A stretch of DNA of 64,000 nt from Pseudorhodobacter sp. PARRP1 (GTDB lineage: Bacteria > Pseudomonadota > Alphaproteobacteria > Rhodobacterales > Rhodobacteraceae), in contig NKIU01000004.1 in assembly GCA_002256245.1 (NCBI GenBank), positions 62,001-126,000 of the forward strand. Reading direction: 5' to 3'. Position numbers and translations under genes: made by a program. The notes under the pieces were generated by a model. That model saw only the letters and a program-made list of their open reading frames with translations, ran no database searches and was not told the DNA's origin. Shown here one piece after another: positions 17,138 to 25,727 of the stretch (position 1 is the first letter of the stretch; each line of letters opens with the position of its first letter).

Positions 17138-18103
17138 ATGGCCCTAGAAGACGCTAAAACCGAAATCGACACCGCTTTCACCCGCACCACTCAGCGCGGC
17201 TATGCCTTTGAGAACGCGTTCTCGGGGGCGACCAGCTTTCTGCGCCGCAGCTACACCAAAGACCTGACCGGGGTGGACCTTGCCATCACCGGCGTGGCGT
17301 TTGACCAAGCCGTGACCCACCGCACCGGCACCCGCTTTGGCCCCCGCGCGATCCGCGAGGCGAGCAGTTTGCAACCCTATGATCCGCCTTACGGTTGGCC
17401 GACCAATCCGCTGGATGAAATGAACATCATCGACTACGGCGATTGCGCGTTTGACTATGCCAAGACCGCCGATTTCCCCGCCACCCTGACAGCCCATATC
17501 GCGAAAATTCTGGCCGCAGGCGCGGGCACCATCACCTTGGGCGGCGATCACTATATCACTCTGCCGATCCTGCGCGCCTATGCCGAGAAATTCGGGCCGC
17601 TGTCGGTGATCCATTTCGACGCGCATTCCGATCTGTGGCCGGATGACGATATGAGCCGGATCGACCACGGCACCATGATGTATAAGGCGGTCAAGCAGGG
17701 CTATGTGGACCCCAAGCGCTCGGTCCAGATCGGGATTCGCACCACGACCGAGGATTATCTGGGCTTCAACGTGATTGACGCACGCTGGGTGCATGAAAAC
17801 GGCACCGGGGCCACGGTGGCGCGCATCAAGGACATCGTTGGCGATCATCAGACCTATGTCACCTTCGACATTGACGCGCTGGACCCCTCGGTTGCCCCCG
17901 GCACCGGCACGCCGGTCTGGGGCGGGCTCCATTCGTGGCAAGCGGCGGCGATGCTGCGTGACCTTGCGGGCATCAACATGGTCGGCGGCGACATTGTCGA
18001 GGTCTCGCCGCCCTATGACACCACCGGTGCCACCGCGATTGCGGGCGCGCATGTTGGATATGAGTTGATCTGTCTTTATCATTGGGCGAAAACACAAAGA
18101 TGA
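17138..18103 (+). CDS. speB: agmatinase / ureohydrolase family protein
   Basis: Agmatinase hydrolyses agmatine to putrescine and urea with two Mn2+ ions. The 321-residue protein carries the metal-ligand motifs GGDHYIT, HFDAHSDLW and TFDIDALDPS, and the usual C-terminal GGDIVEVSPPYD. I start at ATG 17138 (MALEDAK); the frame is open 36 codons further upstream but that stretch has no family character and overlaps the intergenic element. The gene follows a putrescine-type aminotransferase, and its stop overlaps the next start (ATGA). Guanidinobutyrase or a related guanidino substrate cannot be excluded. Confidence 0.88.
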   Translation: MALEDAKTEIDTAFTRTTQRGYAFENAFSGATSFLRRSYTKDLTGVDLAITGVAFDQAVTHRTGTRFGPRAIREASSLQPYDPPYGWPTNPLDEMNIIDYGDCAFDYAKTADFPATLTAHIAKILAAGAGTITLGGDHYITLPILRAYAEKFGPLSVIHFDAHSDLWPDDDMSRIDHGTMMYKAVKQGYVDPKRSVQIGIRTTTEDYLGFNVIDARWVHENGTGATVARIKDIVGDHQTYVTFDIDALDPSVAPGTGTPVWGGLHSWQAAAMLRDLAGINMVGGDIVEVSPPYDTTGATAIAGAHVGYELICLYHWAKTQR

Positions 18104-18555
18104 AAAAATCCATGGTCCTTGCAAGTGCAGCACTGATCCTCGCCGCGGGGGCCATGGCGTTCATCCGGCTTGCGCCCGCCGATCCCGGCCAGTGGGATAT
18201 CGCGTTACAGCCGCGCCCCACCGAAATTGCCATCCCCAGCCCAGACAAGATCGCGGTGCTGTCGAATGGCGCTTACATTGATCTGACCGCTGCTGCCGAT
18301 CAGACGCAGGCGGTGCTTGCCGAGCTGGACGGCATCGCCTTGGCCAGCCCGCGCACCCAGCGTGTCGCGGGCAGCGCGGAAACCGGGCGCATCACTTGGG
18401 TGACACGCTCGGCGTTTTGGGGATTCCCGGATTACACCACCGCCGAATCTACCCCGACAGGCGTGACGGTTTTCGCCCGCCAACGGTTTGGCGCTGGCGA
18501 CTGGGGCGTGAACGCCGCACGGCTTTCGGCATGGATAACCGCGCTCAACGCCTGA
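18100..18555 (+). CDS. DUF1499 family protein
   Basis: This 151-residue protein starts inside the agmatinase stop codon (ATGA). It has an N-terminal hydrophobic segment (about 5-25), so it is exported or membrane-anchored. The remainder matches the DUF1499 pattern, including RITWVTRSAFWGFPDYTT and ARQRFGAGDWGVNAARL. Its function is unknown. Tight coupling with speB is probably only transcriptional. Confidence 0.75.
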   Translation: MKKSMVLASAALILAAGAMAFIRLAPADPGQWDIALQPRPTEIAIPSPDKIAVLSNGAYIDLTAAADQTQAVLAELDGIALASPRTQRVAGSAETGRITWVTRSAFWGFPDYTTAESTPTGVTVFARQRFGAGDWGVNAARLSAWITALNA

Positions 18556-18752
18556 AAATCGGTCTGGTTCCCTACAATTTGTCGATTATCTGCCGATCAC
18601 GCAAAAAAGAGCGGCGGATTCTTGCCCACTGATATTTCAGTTTGTTGAACTTTGTCACCACTCAGTGAATGTCTGCCGCAACGCAGCAAAGCAGTTTGGG
18701 TTAACCAAGCCTTTGCGAAGCGACACAGAACAAAAAGACGTGGGACAATCAC

Positions 18753-19322
18753 ATGGCTGTAACTTTCCGTAATCTGCCGCGCTTGGCTGGCATGCTTGGC
18801 CTTCTGGTCCTGACTGCCGCCTGCGTGCCGAACAATACGCAAGTTACCATGTTGTCCTCGCATCCCGATCTGATCGAACCCGGCCTGAACCCGAATTTCG
18901 TCGCCAAAGCGGTGGGCAACGCCAAAGCCAAACGCGCCAAGGGCCAAAAGGTCTGGTGCGTGCCGTTTGCACGCGATGCCAGCGGGGTCGAGATCAAGGG
19001 CAACGCGGGCACATGGTGGAATCAGGCCAAGGGCAAATTCGAGCGCGGGCACGCGCCTGTTGTCGGCGCTGTGATGGCATTTTCGTCAACCCGCAAGCTG
19101 CCCAAGGGCCATGTCGCGGTGGTGTCGAAAGTGGTGTCCGACCGCGAGATTCTGATTGATCACGCCAACTGGAAGCCCAGCCAGATTTCCTTGGGCATGA
19201 CCGTGGTCGATGTTTCGGCGCAGAATGATTGGTCGGTGGTCAAAGTGGCAAGCGCGGGCGATACCTTGGGCCGCCCCTACCAGATCGACGGATTCATCTG
19301 GAAAGCGCCTGCCAAAAACTAG
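18753..19322 (+). CDS. CHAP-domain lipoprotein (putative peptidoglycan amidase/endopeptidase)
   Basis: This 189-residue protein has a lipoprotein signal with lipobox LTAAC (Cys24). The downstream domain looks like a CHAP cysteine peptidase: Cys69 in VWCVPFARDASG, a large loop with GTWWNQAKG, His120 in GHVAVVSKV, and a polar third residue near DHANW. CHAP enzymes cut peptidoglycan cross-links or stems. The 197-bp region upstream, after the DUF1499 gene, should hold its promoter; I see no clear motif there. It is the gene before prfA and is probably separate from it. Confidence 0.78.
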   Translation: MAVTFRNLPRLAGMLGLLVLTAACVPNNTQVTMLSSHPDLIEPGLNPNFVAKAVGNAKAKRAKGQKVWCVPFARDASGVEIKGNAGTWWNQAKGKFERGHAPVVGAVMAFSSTRKLPKGHVAVVSKVVSDREILIDHANWKPSQISLGMTVVDVSAQNDWSVVKVASAGDTLGRPYQIDGFIWKAPAKN

Positions 19323-19370
19323 GGCCACTCGCCCCTTGACCGCAGCGCTGCGATTGGCCAAACCGCTGCC

Positions 19371-20426
19371 ATGGTTCCGCTAGAAAAACTTGCCCAGATC
19401 ACCCAACGTTTCGAGTTTCTCGAAGCCAAGCTGAACGCTGGCGCCTCGCCCGCCGAGATTGCGACACTGTCGCGCGAATATTCCGATCTGAAGCCCGTCG
19501 CTGATGAAATCGTAGCCTACCGCCGCGCCTTGGATGATCTGGCCGAGGCCGAGATCATGCTGGCCGATCCCGAAATGCGCGCTTTGGCGGAAGATGAGAT
19601 GCCGGTGCTGAAAGCCCGCATCCCCGAAATGGAATCGCGGTTGCAAATCGCGCTGCTGCCAAAAGACGCCGCCGACGCGCGCCCGGCGATCTTGGAAATC
19701 CGCCCCGGCACGGGCGGTGATGAGGCTGCCCTGTTCGCCGCCGACCTTTTGCGGATGTATCAGCGCTATGCCGAGAAAATGGGCTGGACGTTTGAAATCC
19801 TTGAACAACAGGATTCAGAACTCGGCGGCATCAAGGACGTGCAAGTCCATATCGCGGGCGAGGGTGTGTTCGCCAAGCTGAAGTTTGAATCCGGCGTGCA
19901 TCGCGTCCAGCGCGTGCCCGAAACCGAGGCGCAGGGCCGCGTGCATACCTCTGCCGCCACCGTCGCCGTGCTGCCCGAGGCCGAGGAGGTTGATCTGGTG
20001 ATCCCCGCCTCTGACATCCGCATCGACACCATGCGGGCATCGGGGGCAGGCGGTCAGCACGTCAACACCACCGACTCCGCGGTGCGGATCACCCATATTC
20101 CCACCGGCATGATTGTGGTCTCGGCGCAGAAATCGCAGCACCGCAACAAGGAAATCGCGATGCAGGTGCTGCGCGCGCGGCTGTTCGATCAGGAACGCGC
20201 CCGCGTCGATGATGCCCGCGCGGCCGAGCGGAAATCTCAGGTCGGCTCTGGCGACCGCTCTGAACGCATCCGCACCTATAACTTCCCGCAGGGTCGGATG
20301 ACCGACCACCGCATCAACCTGACGCTGTATTCGCTGGGTCAGATCATGCAGGGCGATCTGATCGAAGTTGTCGATGCTTTGGTGGCACACGACCAAGCCA
20401 GCAAACTGGCCGAGATGGAGGGATGA
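19371..20426 (+). CDS. prfA: peptide chain release factor 1
   Basis: RF1 recognises UAA and UAG stop codons and releases the finished peptide. The 351-residue protein has the universal GGQ motif in [18 protein letters not shown] (about 226-228), followed by the KSQHRNKE region. The stop-recognition domain sits in the middle and the last block is [14 protein letters not shown]. Its stop overlaps the prmC start by four bases; PrmC methylates the GGQ glutamine, so the pairing is functional. Confidence 0.97.
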   Translation: MVPLEKLAQITQRFEFLEAKLNAGASPAEIATLSREYSDLKPVADEIVAYRRALDDLAEAEIMLADPEMRALAEDEMPVLKARIPEMESRLQIALLPKDAADARPAILEIRPGTGGDEAALFAADLLRMYQRYAEKMGWTFEILEQQDSELGGIKDVQVHIAGEGVFAKLKFESGVHRVQRVPETEAQGRVHTSAATVAVLPEAEEVDLVIPASDIRIDTMRASGAGGQHVNTTDSAVRITHIPTGMIVVSAQKSQHRNKEIAMQVLRARLFDQERARVDDARAAERKSQVGSGDRSERIRTYNFPQGRMTDHRINLTLYSLGQIMQGDLIEVVDALVAHDQASKLAEMEG

Positions 20427-21274
20427 CGGCGCAAGACGCCCTGCGTCTGGCGATCCCGCGCCTGACCGCCGCAGGCATCGACAACGCCCCCCGCGACGCC
20501 CGCCTGCTGCTGGCCCATGCGATGGGGATTGCTGCCGACAGGCTGACCCTGCATCTGCCCGATGCCCTGACCGACACCGCACAAGCCGCGTTTGAGGCCG
20601 CCATCGCCGCCCGCATCACCCACCAACCTGTCGCGCAGATCACCGGCCAGCGCCAATTCTGGGGCCGCAACGTCAAGGTCACGCAAGACACCCTCGACCC
20701 GCGCCCCGAAACCGAAATTCTGGTGGCCGAGGCGCTGAGCCGCCCGTTTGTGAACATGCTCGATCTGGGCACCGGCACCGGCTGCATCCTGCTGTCGTGT
20801 CTTGCAGACATGCCGATGGCGCGCGGTGTGGGCTCTGATCTGTCCGCCGCAGCCCTTGCCGTGGCACAAGAAAACGCCAGCCGCCTGCACCTTTCGACCC
20901 GCGCGCGCTTTGTCCAATCGGATTGGCTGAAAGCCATCCAGGGCCGATTTGATCTGATCACGTCAAACCCGCCCTATATCGCCGCCACCGAGATGCCCCA
21001 CCTGTCACCCGATGTGCTGCAATGGGAACCACACGCCGCCCTGACCCCCGGCGGCGACGGCCTGGACGCCTACCGCGCGATTGCCGCCCAAGCCCCGGCG
21101 CGGTTGCTGGCAGGGGGGCGGCTGCTGCTTGAAATCGGCCCAACGCAGGCCGGCGTTGTCTCACAGATGCTGGCGGCACAGGGGCTGGCCAACATCCGCA
21201 CCTTGCAGGATTTCGACGGCCGCGACCGCGTGGTGTGCGGTGAAAAGCCACAAGAGGGCGATATGTGCGGCTAG
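20423..21274 (+). CDS. prmC: release factor glutamine methyltransferase PrmC
   Basis: PrmC (HemK) N5-methylates the GGQ glutamine of release factors using S-adenosylmethionine. The 283-residue protein has the N-terminal helical domain, then the SAM-binding motif [13 protein letters not shown] and the catalytic NPPY (about 182-185) in [12 protein letters not shown]. The end reads [17 protein letters not shown] overlap with prfA indicates coupled translation. Confidence 0.96.
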   Translation: MTAQDALRLAIPRLTAAGIDNAPRDARLLLAHAMGIAADRLTLHLPDALTDTAQAAFEAAIAARITHQPVAQITGQRQFWGRNVKVTQDTLDPRPETEILVAEALSRPFVNMLDLGTGTGCILLSCLADMPMARGVGSDLSAAALAVAQENASRLHLSTRARFVQSDWLKAIQGRFDLITSNPPYIAATEMPHLSPDVLQWEPHAALTPGGDGLDAYRAIAAQAPARLLAGGRLLLEIGPTQAGVVSQMLAAQGLANIRTLQDFDGRDRVVCGEKPQEGDMCG

Positions 21275-21460
21275 GCTCCGCTGGCCCGCAAGAATCTGCT
21301 TGTCAGAACCGCCCCCCTGTGATTATTCAATGCCACGCGACATTCGGTGCAATTCGGCACTGACCCGCGCAAACCCGGTCATTGCAACCTTGCCCCAAGG
21401 GCAGACGATCCCCGAAAGGATCAGGCGCATTTACCCGGACCATCTGGATCAAAGGACAAG

Positions 21461-22585
21461 ATGCGCTCTTCCAAGTCCCGTTCGCGTTCAAAGACGAACC
21501 GCCCGCGCACCCTCGGCAATATCATCAACCGCGTCTTCGACAGCTCTGGCCCCGAAGGCAAAGTGCGCGGCACGCCGCAACAGATTATTGAGAAGTATCA
21601 GATGCTGGCGGGCGACGCGCAGCGTTCGAACGACCGTGTGGCGGCTGAAAACTTCAGCCAGCACGCCGAGCATTACACCCGCATGTTGGCCGAAGCCACG
21701 CGTGAGATGGCTGCCGAACAAGAAAGCCGCCAGCAGTTTCAGGGCGGCCAGAACAACCAAAACGGCCACAATAATCAAAACGGCCAGAACAATCAAAACG
21801 GCCAGAATGGCCAGAACAACAACCGCGATCGGCAGGATTACCGGGCCGAGCGTGGCGATTTCCGCCCCGAGCGTGAGACGCAAGACAGCGAGCAGCCCTA
21901 CACCAGCGGCTTCAGCGTGGTGGATGAAGACGAGCATACGCTCGTTGATCTGCCCGAGGCCAACCGCGCCCAACCGCGCCAGGACAATTATCGCCGCGAC
22001 AACCAACAGCGCGATGGCAACCAGCAGCGCGATAACAACCAGCAGCGCGATGGCAACCAACAGCGCGACAACAACCAGCCGCGCCGTCAGGACAACAATC
22101 GCCAGGACGGCAACCGTCAGGAAAACCGCCAGCGCGACGACAAGAACCGCGATCAGCGCCAACCGCGCAACGACCAGCCCCGCAACGACCAACCCCGCAA
22201 TGATCAGCCGCGCGCCGAGCGTCCGCGCAATGACGCGCCGCGCAATGACGCGCCGCGCTTTGTCAGCGCGCGCGATGAAGCCCCCGCGCGCGAAGCAGCG
22301 GCGCCCGAAGCCGCTCCGCAAGTTGTCAGCGCCGAGACTGCGCAGCCGATTATGCCGCGCTTTGAATCCCCGGCAGCCGTCGTGGCACAGGTCGAATCCG
22401 CCGCAGCAACGCAAGCCCCCGCCAAGGCCCCGCGCGCGCCACGTGCGCCCAAACCGGTGGCCGAGGCTTTGCCGGGTCTGGAACCCGCGCCGAAACCCAC
22501 CCGTGCGCCCCGGCCGAAAAAGCCTGCCGCCAGCGACGCGGCCCCGGGCGCAGGCCCGGCGGACAAAACCGAAGCCGCCGAATAA
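21461..22585 (+). CDS. DUF4167 protein with disordered repeat-rich tail
   Basis: The first 90 residues form the alphaproteobacterial DUF4167 domain: a basic start (MRSSKSRSRSK), NIINRVFDSSGPEGKVRG, and a helix pair DRVAAENFSQHAEHYTRMLAEA. The rest is intrinsically disordered and rich in Asn, Gln, Arg, Asp, Pro and Ala, with GQNNQN, QQRDGN/QQRDNN and PRNDQ repeats. The basic, repeat-rich composition suggests nucleic acid or condensate-type binding; function is unknown. I start at ATG 21461 with AAAGGA upstream. The 374-residue length includes a probably variable tail. A strong terminator follows. Confidence 0.85.
   Translation: MRSSKSRSRSKTNRPRTLGNIINRVFDSSGPEGKVRGTPQQIIEKYQMLAGDAQRSNDRVAAENFSQHAEHYTRMLAEATREMAAEQESRQQFQGGQNNQNGHNNQNGQNNQNGQNGQNNNRDRQDYRAERGDFRPERETQDSEQPYTSGFSVVDEDEHTLVDLPEANRAQPRQDNYRRDNQQRDGNQQRDNNQQRDGNQQRDNNQPRRQDNNRQDGNRQENRQRDDKNRDQRQPRNDQPRNDQPRNDQPRAERPRNDAPRNDAPRFVSARDEAPAREAAAPEAAPQVVSAETAQPIMPRFESPAAVVAQVESAAATQAPAKAPRAPRAPKPVAEALPGLEPAPKPTRAPRPKKPAASDAAPGAGPADKTEAAE
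21746..22210. repeat. in-frame low-complexity repeats in the DUF4167 gene
   Basis: Three blocks of imperfect direct repeats: AACGGCCAGAACAATCAA-type units (21746-21820), QQRDGN/QQRDNN-coding units (about 22001-22080) and RNDQP-coding units (about 22164-22210). All keep the reading frame. Confidence 0.8.
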
Positions 22586-22593
22586 GCCAAACG

Positions 22594-22618
22594 AAAGCCC
22601 GCATCACGCGGGCTTTTT
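22594..22618 (+). terminator. Rho-independent terminator after the DUF4167 gene
   Basis: AAAGCCCGC (22594-22602) pairs with GCGGGCTTT (22608-22616) around an ATCAC loop and ends in a five-base T-run. It lies between convergent genes and may work in both directions. Confidence 0.88.
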
Positions 22619-22633
22619 GTTGCGCAGTTGGCC

Positions 22634-23476
22634 TCAGCCCGCGGCCACAATCCGCGCCAGCGTGCAGAACCGTTCCAACTCGATCTCTTCGGCGCGCGCG
22701 GTTGGCGGAATGCCTGCCGCCTCCAACTGCGCCTCAATCGCAGGCCCCATGCCCTTCAGGCTGGATCGCAACATCTTGCGCCGCTGGCCGAACGCCATCG
22801 TGGTGATGCGGTTCAGCACCGCCTCATCCGCCGGAAACCGAGGGCTCTCAAGCCGCGTCAGATGCACCACCGCCGAATGCACTTTGGGCGCGGGCGTGAA
22901 CGCCTCGGGCGGCAGATGCATCACGATTTTCGCATCGCAGCGCCAGCCCACCAGCAGCGCCAAACGGCCATAGTGATCAGAGCGCGGCTTGGCGACGATC
23001 CGCTCGGCCACTTCCTTCTGAAACATCAGCGTCAGGCTTTGCCAGAACGGCGGCCAAACTTTGGGCGTCAGCCAGCGGATGAGCAACTCGGTGCCGACGT
23101 TATAGGGCAGGTTCGCCACCACCCGCACCGGCGCGTTCAGATGCGCCAGCACGTCAATCTCCATCGCATCGGCGTTGATCACATCCAACCGCCCCGGATA
23201 GGCCGCACCAATCTCGGCCAAGGCTGGCATGCAGCGCGGGTCTTTCTCGACCGCGAGCACCCGCCGCGCGCCTTCCACCAACAGCCCGCGCGTAAGACCG
23301 CCGGGGCCGGGGCCCACCTCCAGCACGTCGCAAGCCGACAGATCCCCCGCCAGCCGCGCGATCTTGGCGGTCAGGTTCAGATCAAGCAGAAAGTTCTGCC
23401 CCAACTGCTTTTTCGCCACCAGATCATGCGCCTTGATCACCTCACGCAAAGGCGGCAACCCGTCAATCGTGCCCAA
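22634..23476 (-). CDS. rsmA: 16S rRNA (adenine1518-N6/adenine1519-N6)-dimethyltransferase RsmA/KsgA
   Basis: RsmA dimethylates two adjacent adenines in helix 45 of 16S rRNA. The 280-residue protein begins with the family [10 protein letters not shown] block near residue 39. It then shows the SAM motif [23 protein letters not shown], and the catalytic [11 protein letters not shown]. The C-terminal helical domain includes [13 protein letters not shown]. It is the last gene of the lptD-surA-pdxA-rsmA series, the same order as in E. coli. Confidence 0.95.
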   Translation of the reverse strand: MGTIDGLPPLREVIKAHDLVAKKQLGQNFLLDLNLTAKIARLAGDLSACDVLEVGPGPGGLTRGLLVEGARRVLAVEKDPRCMPALAEIGAAYPGRLDVINADAMEIDVLAHLNAPVRVVANLPYNVGTELLIRWLTPKVWPPFWQSLTLMFQKEVAERIVAKPRSDHYGRLALLVGWRCDAKIVMHLPPEAFTPAPKVHSAVVHLTRLESPRFPADEAVLNRITTMAFGQRRKMLRSSLKGMGPAIEAQLEAAGIPPTARAEEIELERFCTLARIVAAG

Positions 23477-23483
23477 TACAAAG

Positions 23484-23531
23484 CCCCTTCATCTTGGCCT
23501 AAATACTCCGGGGTCTGGGGCAGCGCCCCAG
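23484..23531. repeat. intergenic element with hairpin between pdxA and rsmA
   Basis: On the minus strand a stem CTGGGGC/GCCCCAG (23515-23531, loop of three) is followed by CCCCGGAGTATTTAGGCC and AAGATGAAGGGG (23484-23513). This resembles the CCTCCGG-TATTT elements at 2368 and 16942. It lies just past the pdxA stop. Confidence 0.5.
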
Positions 23532-23534
23532 CCT

Positions 23535-24503
23535 TCACCGCAACCGCGCCGCTGCCATCTGATGCGCCATCTTCAGCGCCGCAATCAAGCTATCGGGCCG
23601 TGCGATGCCCTTGCCCGCAATGTCATAAGCCGTGCCGTGATCCGGCGAGGTGCGCACGAATGGCAGACCCAGCGTGACATTCACCCCACCGTCGAAATCC
23701 AGCGTCTTGATCGGGATCAGGGCCTGGTCGTGATACATGCAGATCGCGGCATCATAGCCTGCGCGGGCGCGGGCATGAAACATGGTGTCGGCAGACATCG
23801 GCCCGTGCAGATCAAACCCCTCAGCCCGCATCCGCTCCAGCACCGGGGTGATCAACGTGATTTCCTCGCTCCCCATCGCGCCGCCTTCACCTGCGTGCGG
23901 ATTTAACCCCGCCACCGCCAGACGCGGCTGCGCCACGCCGAAATCCTGACGCAACCCGGCGTCGGTGATGCGGATCGTGTGCTCCAGCATATCGGCGGTC
24001 AGCAGCGTTGGCACTTCCGAAAGTGCGACATGAATCGTCACAGGCACCACGCGCAAAAGCGGCGAGGCCAGCATCATCACCACGCGATCCACCCCCGCCA
24101 GATGCGCCAGAAACTCGGTATGACCGGGAAACGCAAAGCTTGCGCCGTCCTTCAGCGCCTTTTTGTGGATCGGTGCCGTGCAGATCGCCGACGCTTGACC
24201 GCTTTGCACCAGCGCAACCGCGCGCTCTATCACTTCGATCACGCCAGCGGCATTTTCGGGTGCGGGCTGGCCGGGCAGGGCGGGGCTGGCGAAAGCATGA
24301 GGCAACACCGGCAGCAAATGCGCCGGCACCAGATTGGCCGCAGCAGGATGGTCAATCACCGCGAAGGCATCAGACCCCATATGGCGCGGATCACCAATCC
24401 AGAACAGCGGCACCACGCTGCCCAGAACCTGTCGCGCCGCAAGTGCCAGTTCGGGGCCAACCCCGGACGGATCACCGCAGGTCAGCGCAATCGGCGCGAT
24501 CAT
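23535..24503 (-). CDS. pdxA: 4-hydroxythreonine-4-phosphate dehydrogenase
   Basis: PdxA oxidises 4-phosphohydroxy-L-threonine during pyridoxal phosphate synthesis in the DXP-dependent route. The 322-residue protein begins PIALTCGDPSGVGPELAL. It keeps the metal-binding histidine regions in FPGHTEFLAHL, GLNPHAGEGG and MYHDQALIPIKTLDF, and ends with VRTSPDHGTAYDIAGKG. Its start overlaps the surA stop by four bases, indicating an operon with surA and rsmA. Confidence 0.95.
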   Translation of the reverse strand: MIAPIALTCGDPSGVGPELALAARQVLGSVVPLFWIGDPRHMGSDAFAVIDHPAAANLVPAHLLPVLPHAFASPALPGQPAPENAAGVIEVIERAVALVQSGQASAICTAPIHKKALKDGASFAFPGHTEFLAHLAGVDRVVMMLASPLLRVVPVTIHVALSEVPTLLTADMLEHTIRITDAGLRQDFGVAQPRLAVAGLNPHAGEGGAMGSEEITLITPVLERMRAEGFDLHGPMSADTMFHARARAGYDAAICMYHDQALIPIKTLDFDGGVNVTLGLPFVRTSPDHGTAYDIAGKGIARPDSLIAALKMAHQMAAARLR

Positions 24504-25699
24504 GGCGTGCGGATCATGGCTTCCGTGCGCAGCTCTTCCAGATAGATGTCTGCCTGCGCACCCAGAATCTGATTGGTCAACTGGATCTTGACCTCGTCCC
24601 GGCTTGGCATCTCATTTTCTGCCGGGCCACGGCGGCACAGCATCAGAAACACCCGCCAGCCGCCCCGCGTCACCGAGGTCGAGGACTCGCCCGCATCGAG
24701 CAGCGCCAAGGGGCCTGCCAGATCACGCGGCAGTTGCGCTTGCGGCACGGTTTCACGGATCAACCGATCTGCCGGAAGGCCCTTCGCCTGCGCGTAAAGA
24801 TCGTTGCAGGTATCGACCTTGGCGCGCAGGTTGGCGGCCGAGACGCCATCATCGGGCACCAGAAACGCCGCGTAATCGACCACGATGGCCTTGGACGGCT
24901 CTAGCATCTCCTGCTTTTGCTCTTGCATCTGATAGATCACCACTGAGTCGTCCAGCACGACCGGTGCCGAGACCTGACCGGCGGACAGACTGCGGACTGC
25001 CTTGGCCGCATCCGGTTTCAAAGCGGTCAACAGCATCCAATCCATAGACCCGCCGCGCGATGCAGAAGGGGCACTGGAATTTTGCCGCGCGAGGGCTGCG
25101 AAATCTTCGCCGCCACGCAACAGCAGGCGCAAATGGTCGGCCTTTTGCAACGCCGCCGTGCGTCCGGCGCCCACCGCCGGGATCACGATTTCGGCCAGCC
25201 GCACCTTCAACGCAGCCATCGGCCTGCCGTTTGCCAAGGCCCGATCAATCTGGGCGTCAGAGACCGACACCGTCGGAGCAAATTTGCCCCGGATGATCTC
25301 GCGCCAAACCAGTCCAGCTTCAACGAAGTCACGGAATGTTTCGGGCTGCACCCCGGCCTGACCGATGGCTTGAACAAACTGTTCCGCTGTCAGATTTGCA
25401 CGGGACGAAAACTCCTCCATCCCGGCCTTCAATTGCTCGGGGCTGAGTTTGAGGCCGAACTGCTTGGCCGCCGACATCCGCAAACGGTCGTCCACCAGCG
25501 TGTTCATCGCCGCTTGTTGCAGATCACCGGGCTGGCGCAAAATCTGCATGAACAGAATCCGCTGATCCAACTCGAACTGCGTGATCACCTGATCGTTGAC
25601 GATTTTTACCGGGGTAAACGGCCCAGCCCCTACGGGCGCGCCAAAACCCACCAGCGCTATCAGCGCCAGAACCATCATTTTACCTGCGGGTCGCACCAT
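24500..25699 (-). CDS. surA: SurA-like periplasmic peptidyl-prolyl isomerase
   Basis: SurA helps fold outer-membrane proteins such as LptD in the periplasm. I start at 25699 (MVRPAGK), with CAGGTGA just before; the frame extends upstream but there overlaps lptD. An N-terminal signal peptide ends near GAPVGA. The SurA N-terminal domain follows (VKIVNDQVITQFELDQR), then a parvulin-type rotamase region around EDFAALARQNSSAPSASRGG. The 399-residue protein has a single rotamase domain, one fewer than E. coli SurA. It lies between lptD and pdxA as in many proteobacteria. Confidence 0.87.
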   Translation of the reverse strand: MVRPAGKMMVLALIALVGFGAPVGAGPFTPVKIVNDQVITQFELDQRILFMQILRQPGDLQQAAMNTLVDDRLRMSAAKQFGLKLSPEQLKAGMEEFSSRANLTAEQFVQAIGQAGVQPETFRDFVEAGLVWREIIRGKFAPTVSVSDAQIDRALANGRPMAALKVRLAEIVIPAVGAGRTAALQKADHLRLLLRGGEDFAALARQNSSAPSASRGGSMDWMLLTALKPDAAKAVRSLSAGQVSAPVVLDDSVVIYQMQEQKQEMLEPSKAIVVDYAAFLVPDDGVSAANLRAKVDTCNDLYAQAKGLPADRLIRETVPQAQLPRDLAGPLALLDAGESSTSVTRGGWRVFLMLCRRGPAENEMPSRDEVKIQLTNQILGAQADIYLEELRTEAMIRTP

Positions 25700-25727
25700 G
25701 ATCACCTGCCGTCGTCCATTTCTTGTC

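Noticed and set aside
19341-19352. Palindrome CGCAGCGCTGCG before prfA
   Set aside because: GC-only palindromes of this length are common here; no second copy and no promoter context.
21746-22210. Short direct repeats resembling a CRISPR array
   Set aside because: The repeats are imperfect, in frame within a protein, lack unique spacers of equal size and have no cas genes nearby.
21081-22973. A 630-codon plus-strand frame overlapping prmC and the DUF4167 gene
   Set aside because: It reads the DUF4167 repeats in a second frame, giving Thr/Ala/Arg repeats, and spans a terminator; the DUF4167 frame has the conserved domain and a ribosome-binding site.
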